Shown here: positions 1 to 8,185 of the stretch, piece by piece
Numbering within the stretch: position 1 is the first letter of the stretch
Layout: every line of letters begins with the position of its first letter
From: Willaertia magna
Taxonomy: Eukaryota; Heterolobosea; Eutetramitea; Acrasida; Naegleriidae
Assembly (NCBI GenBank): GCA_902984215.1
Contig: CADWAF010000976.1
Location: 1 to 18,734, forward strand
Length of the DNA stretch: 18,734 bases
Direction of reading: 5' to 3'
Made by a program: the position numbers and the translations under genes
The notes under the pieces: generated by a model
Told to the model about the DNA's origin: nothing
What the model saw: only the letters and a program-made list of their open reading frames with translations
Database searches by the model: none

Positions 1-446
1 AATAAAATTTTATCTTTTAAAATACAGAAAATTTATGAATATTATAATGATAGTATAATAATTAATAATATTAATACTATTTTAAAATAGAATAATGATT
101 TATATTACTAAAAATTTTACTATAACACATAAAGAATTATAATTTTAATATTAAAAACAAATCATTATTGTTGATGGTTTGAATAATATTTTAAATAATA
201 TTATTTTAATTATCATTTTAGTTTATAAATAAAATCAATATGTAAATATATAAATAAATTTTATTAAATGATTATTTATTATATATATTTTTATCAAAAA
301 ATAGTTTTTTAAAAAGTTTAAAAGAATAGAAAAATTAATAAATATTTTTTTATTATAATTAATTTACTTTTATAAAAATATTTTAAAGAGTTTTATAAAA
401 AAATTAAATAATTTAAATTTACTTTTTAATTTTAAAACATATTTTT
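1..446. other. Very AT-rich stretch with no gene
   Basis: This segment is almost entirely A and T, with stop codons in all frames and no reading frame of useful length. It holds simple A-runs, T-runs and TA steps only. It may be intergenic DNA or the most decayed part of the relic gene to its right. I see no RNA gene or ordered repeat in it. Confidence 0.6.
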
Positions 447-650
447 TTGTTAGAAAATTTAAAAAATTTATATAAAAATAATCGAAATTATAAAATAAAT
501 ATTAGTACATTAATTGTTATTGGGTATATTAAAGGTGATGGTTTGATGTTATTGGAATTAAATATAGTTGTGGATATAGATGAAGGTGATTTTATTTTTT
601 TTAATAGTAAAAAACTTTTTTATGATATTGAAAAATTTAAAAGTGATTAA
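447..650 (+). pseudogene. Possible decayed coding fragment, DUF4116-like
   Basis: An open stretch of 67 codons, rich in Ile, Leu, Asn and Lys, that begins at TTG rather than ATG. The middle part (a block reading IGYIKGDGLMLLELN, then an acidic patch) faintly resembles the repeated 'lysine, acidic residue, glycine, leucine' units of DUF4116 proteins. It is followed by many stops and then by further open pieces on the same strand up to position 2271. I read it as a possible far-5' remnant of the same broken gene. The resemblance is weak and base composition alone could produce this frame. Confidence 0.25.
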
Positions 651-1126
651 AAATTTATAATTTATTATGCACATAAATTTAATTTTAAAAAAAACAAACA
701 AATATTTAAATTGCCAAAAGGTGAAGCAATAAAATTGTTGAAGTAATGAATTTTTAATTAATAAAATATATTTTCTAAATTTATTCATTTTTTTTTTATT
801 TTTTCCAAAAAATGAGAATCTTAGTTGAATTATGGGAAGTAAGTTGTTGGTTAGTAATTATTGGAATAAATAAAATGATTTTATTGAAATTAGAGAATTT
901 TTAAATTAAATATTGAAAGCACAATTAAGATATTATAAATTTATAAAGAATTAATAGATTTTAAATAAAAAAGAAATTAAAAATACATTTATTGAAAATC
1001 AAATGAAATTATTATAAAGTGGTGTGAATAAAATTAATAAAATGATTATTGATAAAAAATTATTTAATGATTTATTATTTTTATTGATTTTTACTTATAA
1101 AAAAAATACAAAAACAATATTTCTTA

Positions 1127-2271
1127 TTGAAATATATTTTATTGTGGATTATATTAGAATATTTATTAATTTTATTTTATTTTCCAACGTTATTGATATG
1201 TAAAGAATGGTATGAAATTATAATAAATTCAAAATTATTTAAACAAAACAAACAATTAATTACAATTTTAAATTTTCATATTAAAGAAATACATTTTTTA
1301 ATTTTGAAAAATTTATTTCTTTAATAAAACAATATCACAATAATATAACTACAATTTTATATTTATTTTCGAAATAAAAAAATAAAGGTTTTTATTATAA
1401 AATATTTACAAATTGTGATGATTTTTTAAAAAATAATAAATATTTAATTTTAAAATCATTTGAAAAAAGAAATAGAGATTTAATTTTAAAATCAATTCTT
1501 AATAACAATTTATAACAAAATTTGAATATTATAAAACAAGCATTTTTTTACTGTAATTATTATTGATAATCATTTTTTAATTTTAAAATTCACAGATTTT
1601 GATTTTTATAATGAATTGTTAAATAATTTCTTTAATGTTTCATCGCCACTAAAGTATATTATTTTGAATTCTATTAAAAATAAAGAATCTATTTGTAATT
1701 ATTTTAAAACTTATAAACTAACGTCACGTTGTTTAAAATCGTTAAATACATATATTTTAAAGAATGACGAAAAAACAATTTTGAGTTAATTATTGATAAT
1801 AAAAATTTAAGCGAACAACAATTAAAATTATTTATGAAATATAACAATAATCTTAAAGTATTTAATAGTTTTAATAATGGTAAATTAATTGAATTTTTTA
1901 TTAAAAAACCTATTTTAATTTTGGGTTTGTATAAAAAATTTAATTTACAAGAATTTATTGACATCTGTTGTAAGAACCTATATGTTTTAAAATTAGTTTT
2001 TACATATCACTCTCTTTATAATTTTTACTCAAAAGGTATTAATGAGATTATTAAGATTGTTGTTGAAAAGAATGTCAAAGGATTTAAGTATTTACCAAAA
2101 AGTTTTAGAAGTATGCAGTCAAATAAGGAAATGGTGTTAAAAGTTATAGAAAAGGACAGTGAAATGATTAAAAATGTTTGTGACTTGACTTTTGCTTTAT
2201 TTAAAAAATTATGTGAAAAGAATAAACAATTAAAACAATTCGAAAAAGCACTTTGTTTTAAAAAAGAATAA
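1127..2271 (+). pseudogene. Broken F-box/DUF4116-like gene relic
   Basis: Open pieces lie on the + strand in different frames, separated by stops and frameshifts. The first (1127-1324) reads like an F-box: a Leu/Ile-rich helix followed by LLICKEWYEII and SKLFK, which fits the 'V-C-K-x-W' end of that domain. Further pieces follow at about 1402-1515 and 1566-1790. The last piece is open from about 1764 to 2271, with its first ATG at 1834. Near the end it has the DUF4116-like pattern of a Lys/Asn unit, then NKEMVLKVIEKD and a Leu/Phe helix. One frame ends in TAA at about 1790, while the reading continues in a neighbouring frame from about 1764, which suggests a simple frameshift. F-box proteins recruit substrates to SCF ubiquitin ligases; DUF4116 has no known biochemical role. 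The last piece might still be translated as a 145-residue protein. Confidence 0.5.
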
Positions 2272-2580
2272 AAACAATAATTTTAAACCTAAAAGAAAAA
2301 TGTCATAAACCAAGAACATAGTTACAAAAACAAATTTTTGTAATTGTTAATTCCTATTACAAGTAAGAGTTGTGCAATTAAACAAACTTAAATAGAATGT
2401 TTGTACTAGATTAATTCTCCACCTTGATTAATTCTTCAAATCGAAAAATCTCAAAACCACAAATTTAGAAACTTAACTGTTCCTTAATTAATTTCCTCAA
2501 TTCGTTTTAACATCACACCAAACCCAAAAGCCAAAAACAATTAATTTGCGCGCTTTTGTGAGAAAACTGTGTAATTAACA
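2272..2580. other. Intergenic region with hairpin and GC patch
   Basis: No reading frame. It contains a perfect 9-base inverted repeat at 2322-2343 just after the relic gene. It also has a GCGCGC patch at 2548-2553, which is conspicuous in such AT-rich DNA and lies 28 bases upstream of the tRNA-Ile gene. The segment is less AT-rich than the DNA to its left. Confidence 0.5.
2322..2343. repeat. Perfect inverted repeat (9-bp arms)
   Basis: The arms TTACAAAAA and TTTTTGTAA are separated by CAAA. The repeat lies 51 bases downstream of the last stop of the relic gene. It could form a hairpin in the 3' end of that transcript. In DNA this AT-rich, such a repeat can also arise by chance. Confidence 0.5.
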
Positions 2581-2653
2581 GGTGCTTTAGCTCAGTCGGT
2601 AGAGCGTTGGTCTAATAAGCCATTGGTCACAGGTTCGATCCCTGTAAGCACCA
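2581..2653 (+). tRNA. tRNA-Ile (anticodon AAT)
   Basis: The cloverleaf can be drawn by eye. The acceptor arm GGTGCTT pairs with AAGCACC and the discriminator is A2653. The D stem GCTC/GAGC holds an AGTCGGTA loop. The T arm ACAGG/CCTGT has a TTCGATC loop. The anticodon stem TTGGT/GCCAT has one weak outer pair, and its loop CTAATAA gives anticodon AAT at 2614-2616, reading isoleucine AUU and, after A34-to-inosine editing, AUC and AUA. There is no intron, and no CCA is encoded beyond the discriminator. The internal A box (about 2588-2600) and B box GGTTCGATCC (2633-2642) match RNA polymerase III promoters, and a T5 terminator follows at 2659. The structure is canonical. Confidence 0.97.
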
Positions 2654-2658
2654 TTACA

Positions 2659-2663
2659 TTTTT
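2659..2663 (+). terminator. Pol III terminator of tRNA-Ile
   Basis: A run of five T begins 6 bases after the tRNA-Ile 3' end. This is the usual RNA polymerase III termination signal. Confidence 0.8.
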
Positions 2664-2722
2664 AGCCTGCTTTCCTAAAGCTCAAAATATCGAATTTAAG
2701 ATTTGCCGCAGAATCAAGAAGC

Positions 2723-2726
2723 AAAA
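2723..2726 (-). terminator. Pol III terminator of tRNA-Val
   Basis: AAAA on the + strand is a T4 run on the minus strand, beginning 5 bases after the tRNA-Val 3' end. It is a short but usable RNA polymerase III terminator. Confidence 0.65.
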
Positions 2727-2731
2727 TCGAA

Positions 2732-2805
2732 TACAGCGAACGAGGCTTGAACTCGTGACCTTAAGCGTGTTAGGCTTACGATCTAACCAACTGATCTACC
2801 GCTGC
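2732..2805 (-). tRNA. tRNA-Val (anticodon AAC)
   Basis: Read on the minus strand, the acceptor arm GCAGCGG pairs with TCGCTGT, with G-T wobbles at the first and last pairs, and the discriminator is A. The D stem is GATC/GATC around AGTTGGTTA. The anticodon stem is TAAGC/GCTTA and its loop CTAACAC gives anticodon AAC (+ strand 2769-2771), reading valine GUU and, through inosine, other Val codons. The T arm is ACGAG/CTCGT with loop TTCAAGC. There is no intron. It faces the tRNA-Ile gene, with 78 bases between their 3' ends. Confidence 0.96.
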
Positions 2806-3232
2806 TGATGCTTTCATTTCTTAGAAAATATTTTTATAGACATTACATTGCTACTGCTTCTGTGCAGAAGTTAATTTTTATCATTTACATGTTTATTACT
2901 TCGGTTTTTGGTGTGCTGGAGCTGTGCTTTGTTTGTTTTGGAAGCATTTTTTTGTTTGGTTGATCTGATTTTTGTTTTTTTTTAATTTTAATTTACAATG
3001 CGAAAAAAGTTTTCTTGTTAAGCTTCTTTTTTGTTCCTTCCTGATGTCTCAATATCGCTCAAAGACAGATCGGTTTAAACAATTGCAATTGTTTTTTTGA
3101 AATTAAAAGTTTTTCTTTACAAAAACTGAAACCATCAAATTGTTTTTTAGTGCGTTTTAAAAAGTGCAAGCAAAAAAGTAATCTTTATAATTGTTTACAA
3201 CATTGCAAGTAGGATTACAAAATTAATAAAAA
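2806..3232. other. Intergenic region, tRNA-Val to ALG8
   Basis: No reading frame of note. This stretch would hold the tRNA-Val upstream flank and the ALG8 3' end. It contains a small inverted repeat CTTCTG-TG-CAGAAG (2857-2870), a T/G-rich stretch (about 2930-2990), and an 18-base perfect palindrome followed by a T-run (3077-3097). I recognise no RNA gene here. Confidence 0.5.
3077..3094. repeat. 18-bp perfect palindrome before T-run
   Basis: AAACAATTGCAATTGTTT is identical to its own reverse complement, and a run of seven T starts at 3092 on the + strand. A second palindrome, GTTTAAAC (3073-3080), overlaps its left end. It lies 139 bases beyond the ALG8 stop. It may be a transcription-factor site or a structural 3'-end element; no function can be assigned from sequence. 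Confidence 0.55.
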
Positions 3233-4978
3233 TTATTCGGTTTTTGTCTTTGTTGAAGCAGTGGTTCCAATAGAAAGTATAAAGCACTTTATCCAGCCAT
3301 AAATAATACCAAATGAAGTATAGAATGATATTATCATTAAAGGTAAAAATGGTAAATTATTAGATGTAAATATTATAGAATGAATAAATGTTTGATAAAT
3401 TTCAATACCTATTAAACCATATAAATAAATCTTTTCAGTAATGTTAAATAGTTGATTATTCTCTTCTTGTAAATTCCAAATATATTTTAATAAACAAATA
3501 AATAAAAACATAATTGACCATTTAATTAATAATTCTCTTGATTGGAAAAGTAATGGAAATAAAGAATAAGTTCCAACAATGCTAGTAAATGAAAATACTC
3601 TAAACCATTCCTTTTCAAAAATTGAAATTTTGTTTTCTTCTTTTTCTTCTTTCTTTTTATCATTTACTAAAACTGCTAAAACAGTCATTGGTATTAATAC
3701 TGTTAAAATTGCCTTTTCATGAACGTGCCAACCAAACATGTAAAAGGAAAATGCAGATTGAACTACACATGTCAGTAATCTATATAATTTGTTTTTAGTA
3801 TTATTATCATTACTTTCTCTTCTTAAATAGATGATTAAACATAAACCAAATGAAAATATAGCACATAAAGTTATTGTAATTTTTGGACTAATTGATGGAA
3901 GAATGACATGTGATCCTTGATTTAATCCAACTAATCCTCCAGTTAAAGAAGCAACATTACCATCAATATTCATTAATTTAAATTTCTTAACAACAATTGT
4001 TAATATCTTATCTAATGTATTATAAATAGCCCAAACATTAGGAGCCCAATAAGCATGTGTCAAACCTCTTTCAAAAGGGAACAACCTTGAAAGTATTTGT
4101 TTTACTTCATCAACAATAGAATGTTCTTTATGAATCAAAGTGCTGACAAAGATTGGACCAAAACTTGCAGCAAATACGAATATAACAGAAAAACCTAAAG
4201 TTATAAACCTCTTTACAAAATTAATTATATTTCCCTCTCGTAAACAATAATCTTTTAATAAAAATATGAAATAAGCTGGAGCTATATATAAAAATAAATG
4301 TTTAAAATTTAATAAAATTGCAAACATTATTCCACTAATTAATAAATTATTTTTAGAAATAAACAGAAAAGAAAATAATAATATTCCAAATAGTATTCCA
4401 TTATATTGAAAATGAATGTTATCAATAATAAATAATCCTGGACATAAATATAATAAACAACATTGTAAATAATGCGATATATTACTTATTTTTCCATTAT
4501 TTAATTGTTTAATAAATAAAAAACAACCAATGAAATAAATAACATCACTAATAAATATTACAGTCAACCTTTGAAATAATAATAAAGAATAAGATTGATG
4601 ATTGACACCATTAGCAACATGACACCAAGTAGTACTTGTAGCATTCATCTGAGAAGTACTAATCTTTTCAACTATTGGCCAAACAGTCTTACAACCTAAT
4701 AAACTTAAAAAGTATTCAAAATAAGCAAACAATGGAGGATAGTCTAAAGTAGAATTTTCAGAATGTGTATCATAATACCATTGATGTAAAGGTAGTGAAT
4801 TAGTGATAGCTAACCAATTTCTATGTACTTCAAAATCTGTACTAAAACTATTTTAATTATTTTCTATGATCTTTCTATTTATTCTTTGGTGAAATTTAAT
4901 GATTACTTACTAACTCGGAATTAGCAATATCTTAAAGAAAGCAGCAAGTAGGAAAATAGAAAAAGGGTTTTCAATCAT
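3233..4978 (-). CDS. ALG8: Dolichyl-P-Glc:Glc1Man9GlcNAc2-PP-dolichol alpha-1,3-glucosyltransferase
   Basis: This ER membrane enzyme adds the second glucose to the lipid-linked N-glycan precursor, using dolichyl-phosphate glucose on the lumenal side. The coding parts are 4978-4911 and 4847-3233, which together give 560 residues, close to family length. The ATG at 4978 opens a hydrophobic segment. The splice restores the conserved lumenal loop STDFEVHRNW (residues 25-34), whose acidic residues are typical of the GT-C catalytic site, followed by LDYPP (57-61). Further ALG8-type marks are HFQYNG (168-173), HAYWAPN (287-293) and GWHVHEKA (395-402), the last favouring ALG8 over ALG6. Many hydrophobic segments follow, with a short Lys/Thr tail. 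Without the intron the frame would appear to begin only at residue 62 (TTG). It is transcribed divergently from the RTP1 homologue. Confidence 0.95.
4848..4910 (-). other. ALG8 intron (63 bases)
   Basis: The donor is GTAAGT and the acceptor AATAG, at phase 2 (TA|T). A competing AG six bases further in (TTTTAG) would keep the frame but drop two residues, Phe and Ser, from the conserved Y-x-S-T-D-F motif. The AATAG site is therefore preferred. Confidence 0.85.
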
Positions 4979-5186
4979 TTTTTGTAAGTTATTTTCTTCT
5001 TTATTTCTTCATTGTTTCAAACAACCGTCATTGCGTTAACACACGTATATTATATATATATTATAATGTTGTTGGTAAGCTTCACAAACTTCATTCATTC
5101 TCAGTAAACGACAATTAGCTTGTTAAAAGTTTAACTTAAAACACATTCAAACAAAAAGCTTTCTAGATTTTTAGCGCCAATAAAAA
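4979..5186. promoter_or_regulatory. ALG8/RTP1 divergent promoter region
   Basis: These 208 bases separate two divergent start codons and must hold both promoters. A TA-rich block, TATATTATATATATATTATA (5046-5065), is the best TATA-like candidate. Downstream on the + strand lies a 13-codon upstream ORF (5066-5107). GTAAGC at 5074 and TTTTTAG ending at 5174 could bound a roughly 100-base 5'-UTR intron. A GCGCCAAT element (about 5175-5182) sits next to the RTP1 start. Confidence 0.5.
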
Positions 5187-8126
5187 ATGTCTGAACAACA
5201 ACAACTAACAGAATCTGTTTCATCTACAATAACGACGGAAGTATCAAATAATAATATTACTAATGATAATAATATACTTACACTTACTTCATTTCTGGAA
5301 AAATTAAAAACAACCATTTCCGATAATAATAATTCTTTAAATATTTGGGAAATTATTCAAACAATATGTACTTTATTAAAAGATAAAAAACAAGATGATG
5401 AAGTATTAGCAATAAGCTCTATTAAAACATCAATTGAATTAATTGTTGTTTGGGGAATATTACCTAGATTATTAAAAGGTGTTGGAATATCAATCTCAAA
5501 AAGAATAGCTACATTTTCACAACATGCTAAATTAATTATTGAAAAACAAGTTGAGTTGACAGAAAAGGAGAAACATTCAAAAGATGAAATTAATAAATTA
5601 GTTAAATGTATAAAAACTTTAATTGAAATTATGGAATGGAATGATTTTTATAAAACAGTAATTTTACAAAATTATCTTATAGATGTTTTTGCCGCATTTT
5701 TCCAAATTTTATTTATTTCACATCAATATAAAAAACAATTTCAAAAAGAATTAATTCCAGAAGAGGATTATAAATTTTGTACACAACAATTATTTAATTT
5801 ATTAACAAATACAAATGAATCATTAATTGTAACCAGTTTACTAACATTATTATCACAACCAATTATACCACAATGGTTACAATTAAGATGTACAACATGG
5901 CTATCGAAAACTATAATTAGACCTAAAGGAGTTCACGCTATTATAACGAGTATGTTAGATAACATTTCAGAATCATCTACAACTAGAGCTTACGATAAAG
6001 TAGTTCAATTAATTTTAACTAAACCTAAAGATATTTCTACAATAGAAGAATATTATTCTATAATTTCTAATCAATTAATTAAATTATTTCATATAAGAGG
6101 TAAGAAATCACCACAATTATTAAAAGTAGTTGCTTTATGTTGTGGGAAGATGATTGAAAAGGAACCTACTTTAGCTAAACAATTTATAATGGATCCTATA
6201 TTAGAACCATTGAAAAGATTCATTACTTTGCAGAAACAAACAGAAGAAGAAGCTTTTATAAAAATTAGTGGTTTTAATAGTTCAAATAGTAATAATAAGA
6301 AAGAAAAGAAGAATAAATTATTAATTGATGATGATTACAATGAGGAAGTTACAATTAGACCTCTAAATGAGAATGGAGAAGAAGAAGTAGATGAAGAAAC
6401 ATTAATTATTTGTGACGAAACAGAATTAGGTCAATGCATTGAAGATATACATCGTTTACTATTTGGCAATACTCCAGCAAGTTTTATGTTTAATACAATA
6501 ACGCCAATTATTCCAGCACTATTCCAACTGTACTGTTTCGTTAGTAAAACAAAACTCTTTTTGAAATCAGCATGTGAAGAAATAATGACTAGTTACTTTA
6601 AAATTAGTGATGACGCATTAGATGTTACAAAAAGATTGTTAATTTTTGATAGAAAGTTAATTAGTGGAAAATCATTTGTAACATTTTGTCCTGGAGAGTC
6701 AGGTGGTGTTTGTATTAAAAAAGTGTCAGAAACTAAAAGGGATTGTTTATGGGAAGCACAATGTATGATTAATTTATTTAAATTAATGAAGAACCATACA
6801 GTAGCTGGAGATTTATTTGTACATTTAATTACACAATTTACTTTTATGAAACAACATTTAATTGAACAAGATTTAAAGATGAAAGAAGAAGGATTAGGGA
6901 TATTGAATGAGGCAAGTTTACCAGAAGGTGCTATTATATTACTACAAGTAATTAATTTATTAATTTCAGAGATGGGTGCAAGTATAATGAAGAATACTTC
7001 ACAAACTATTTCTTTTATAAAGTTTTTATTATTAAATAATGAACATTCTATAGATGAAGAATCTTTAGAATCATTAATGATGGCTTTAGGTATTTTGTCA
7101 ACAATATTATGTGGAAGTATACCTGTAAGAACTGTAGAAGAAGAAGAGAAATTACAAGATTTAAAACCAATATTAGAAAGAATAAAATCACATAAAGATC
7201 AACAAATAGCAGAGATGGCATCTACTGCATTATTAAGTATTGATACAAAAGAATATAGAAAGATTCATACAGATGTTAAAGAATACAGCGAAGAAGAAAA
7301 GATTAAAGTAAAGTTTGACAGTATATTACAGGATTTAAGAGATCCTTTATTACCTGTAAGAGCTCATGGAGTGTTTGCTTTAAGAGATTTAGTTTTAGAA
7401 AATAAGAAGAATGAATTAGTTCATGCTCAATTGAAAAATATATTTAATATTTTACAAGCTCAATTAAAAGATGATGATAGTTATATTTATTATGGTGCTA
7501 TTGGTGGGTTATCTACATTAGGTGATGTTTATCCTGATGAGATAATTCCAATTTTAGTTGATTCATTTGGTAATAAGAAACAACCTATTGAGGAAAGATT
7601 AAAAATTGGTGAAAGTTTAGTTGAAATTGCAGAACGTTGTGGGCAAACACTTCCAAAATATGCTCATTACTTTGTTTATTGTTTTTTAAATTGTGGTAAA
7701 GAGAATGATGAAGATTATGAATTATTGAGAGCTAGTGCATTATCTAACATGGCAACTCTGGTTGAAATTTTGAAGTTTGGAGTACACCCTTATATACAAG
7801 ATATTTTAGATTGTTGTTCTTATGTATTAACTTTTGATGAAAGTGAACATGTGAGAAGAGCTGCAATTTTAATATTTGACAGATTAGTTAAAACATTTAA
7901 AATTGAGATATTTGATTTATTTAATGATGTCACATCTTCCAAGTTGACAGAATTACTAAAACGAGTAGCTTTCTATGATAACGATGATTTAGTTAAAATT
8001 AATGCCAATGCAATAATAAGTGAACTAGACGATTTATTACAAAAACGTTTAACGCCCTCTGGACCTTATATTCCAGGAGGAGACAAAGACCACTTTTTAA
8101 ATAATTTCCTTAAATTACTACATTAA
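5187..8126 (+). CDS. TANGO6: TANGO6/RTP1-like RNA polymerase II assembly/import factor
   Basis: A 979-residue helical-repeat protein, close to the length of yeast Rtp1. The first 40 residues are a Ser/Thr/Asn-rich tail, and HEAT-like amphipathic helices fill the rest. An acidic, Lys-rich low-complexity loop lies at about residues 363-410. The diagnostic part is near residue 710: DLRDPLLPVRAHGVFALRDL, then a stretch of 'DDDSYIYYGAIGGL' type, which fits the RTP1_C1 domain. A second conserved helical pair, EHVRRAAILIFDRL and following, fits RTP1_C2 (about 884-957). Family knowledge: yeast Rtp1 acts in RNA polymerase II assembly and nuclear import with R2TP and Npa3/GPN1, while the animal homologue was named from a Golgi-organisation screen. 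The start follows GCGCCAATAAAAA with no ATG in frame upstream. No intron is seen in the coding region. Confidence 0.85.
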   Translation: MSEQQQLTESVSSTITTEVSNNNITNDNNILTLTSFLEKLKTTISDNNNSLNIWEIIQTICTLLKDKKQDDEVLAISSIKTSIELIVVWGILPRLLKGVGISISKRIATFSQHAKLIIEKQVELTEKEKHSKDEINKLVKCIKTLIEIMEWNDFYKTVILQNYLIDVFAAFFQILFISHQYKKQFQKELIPEEDYKFCTQQLFNLLTNTNESLIVTSLLTLLSQPIIPQWLQLRCTTWLSKTIIRPKGVHAIITSMLDNISESSTTRAYDKVVQLILTKPKDISTIEEYYSIISNQLIKLFHIRGKKSPQLLKVVALCCGKMIEKEPTLAKQFIMDPILEPLKRFITLQKQTEEEAFIKISGFNSSNSNNKKEKKNKLLIDDDYNEEVTIRPLNENGEEEVDEETLIICDETELGQCIEDIHRLLFGNTPASFMFNTITPIIPALFQLYCFVSKTKLFLKSACEEIMTSYFKISDDALDVTKRLLIFDRKLISGKSFVTFCPGESGGVCIKKVSETKRDCLWEAQCMINLFKLMKNHTVAGDLFVHLITQFTFMKQHLIEQDLKMKEEGLGILNEASLPEGAIILLQVINLLISEMGASIMKNTSQTISFIKFLLLNNEHSIDEESLESLMMALGILSTILCGSIPVRTVEEEEKLQDLKPILERIKSHKDQQIAEMASTALLSIDTKEYRKIHTDVKEYSEEEKIKVKFDSILQDLRDPLLPVRAHGVFALRDLVLENKKNELVHAQLKNIFNILQAQLKDDDSYIYYGAIGGLSTLGDVYPDEIIPILVDSFGNKKQPIEERLKIGESLVEIAERCGQTLPKYAHYFVYCFLNCGKENDEDYELLRASALSNMATLVEILKFGVHPYIQDILDCCSYVLTFDESEHVRRAAILIFDRLVKTFKIEIFDLFNDVTSSKLTELLKRVAFYDNDDLVKINANAIISELDDLLQKRLTPSGPYIPGGDKDHFLNNFLKLLH

Positions 8127-8185
8127 AAATGTTTATTCTTACATTAAATTAAAATTACATTATTATTTAAATAGTAAATGAATTA

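Noticed and set aside
558..788. Minus-strand frame rich in Phe, Lys and Ile in the AT-rich left part
   Set aside because: Its composition is that of random AT-rich DNA, and the coding-like remnants in this region are on the + strand.
2623..2808. Reading frame across both tRNA genes
   Set aside because: It is made of tRNA sequence and its spacer; both tRNA cloverleaves are intact and explain the composition.
3077..3098. Bacterial-type intrinsic terminator
   Set aside because: The palindrome plus T-run resembles one, but the surrounding genes are eukaryotic nuclear genes with introns.
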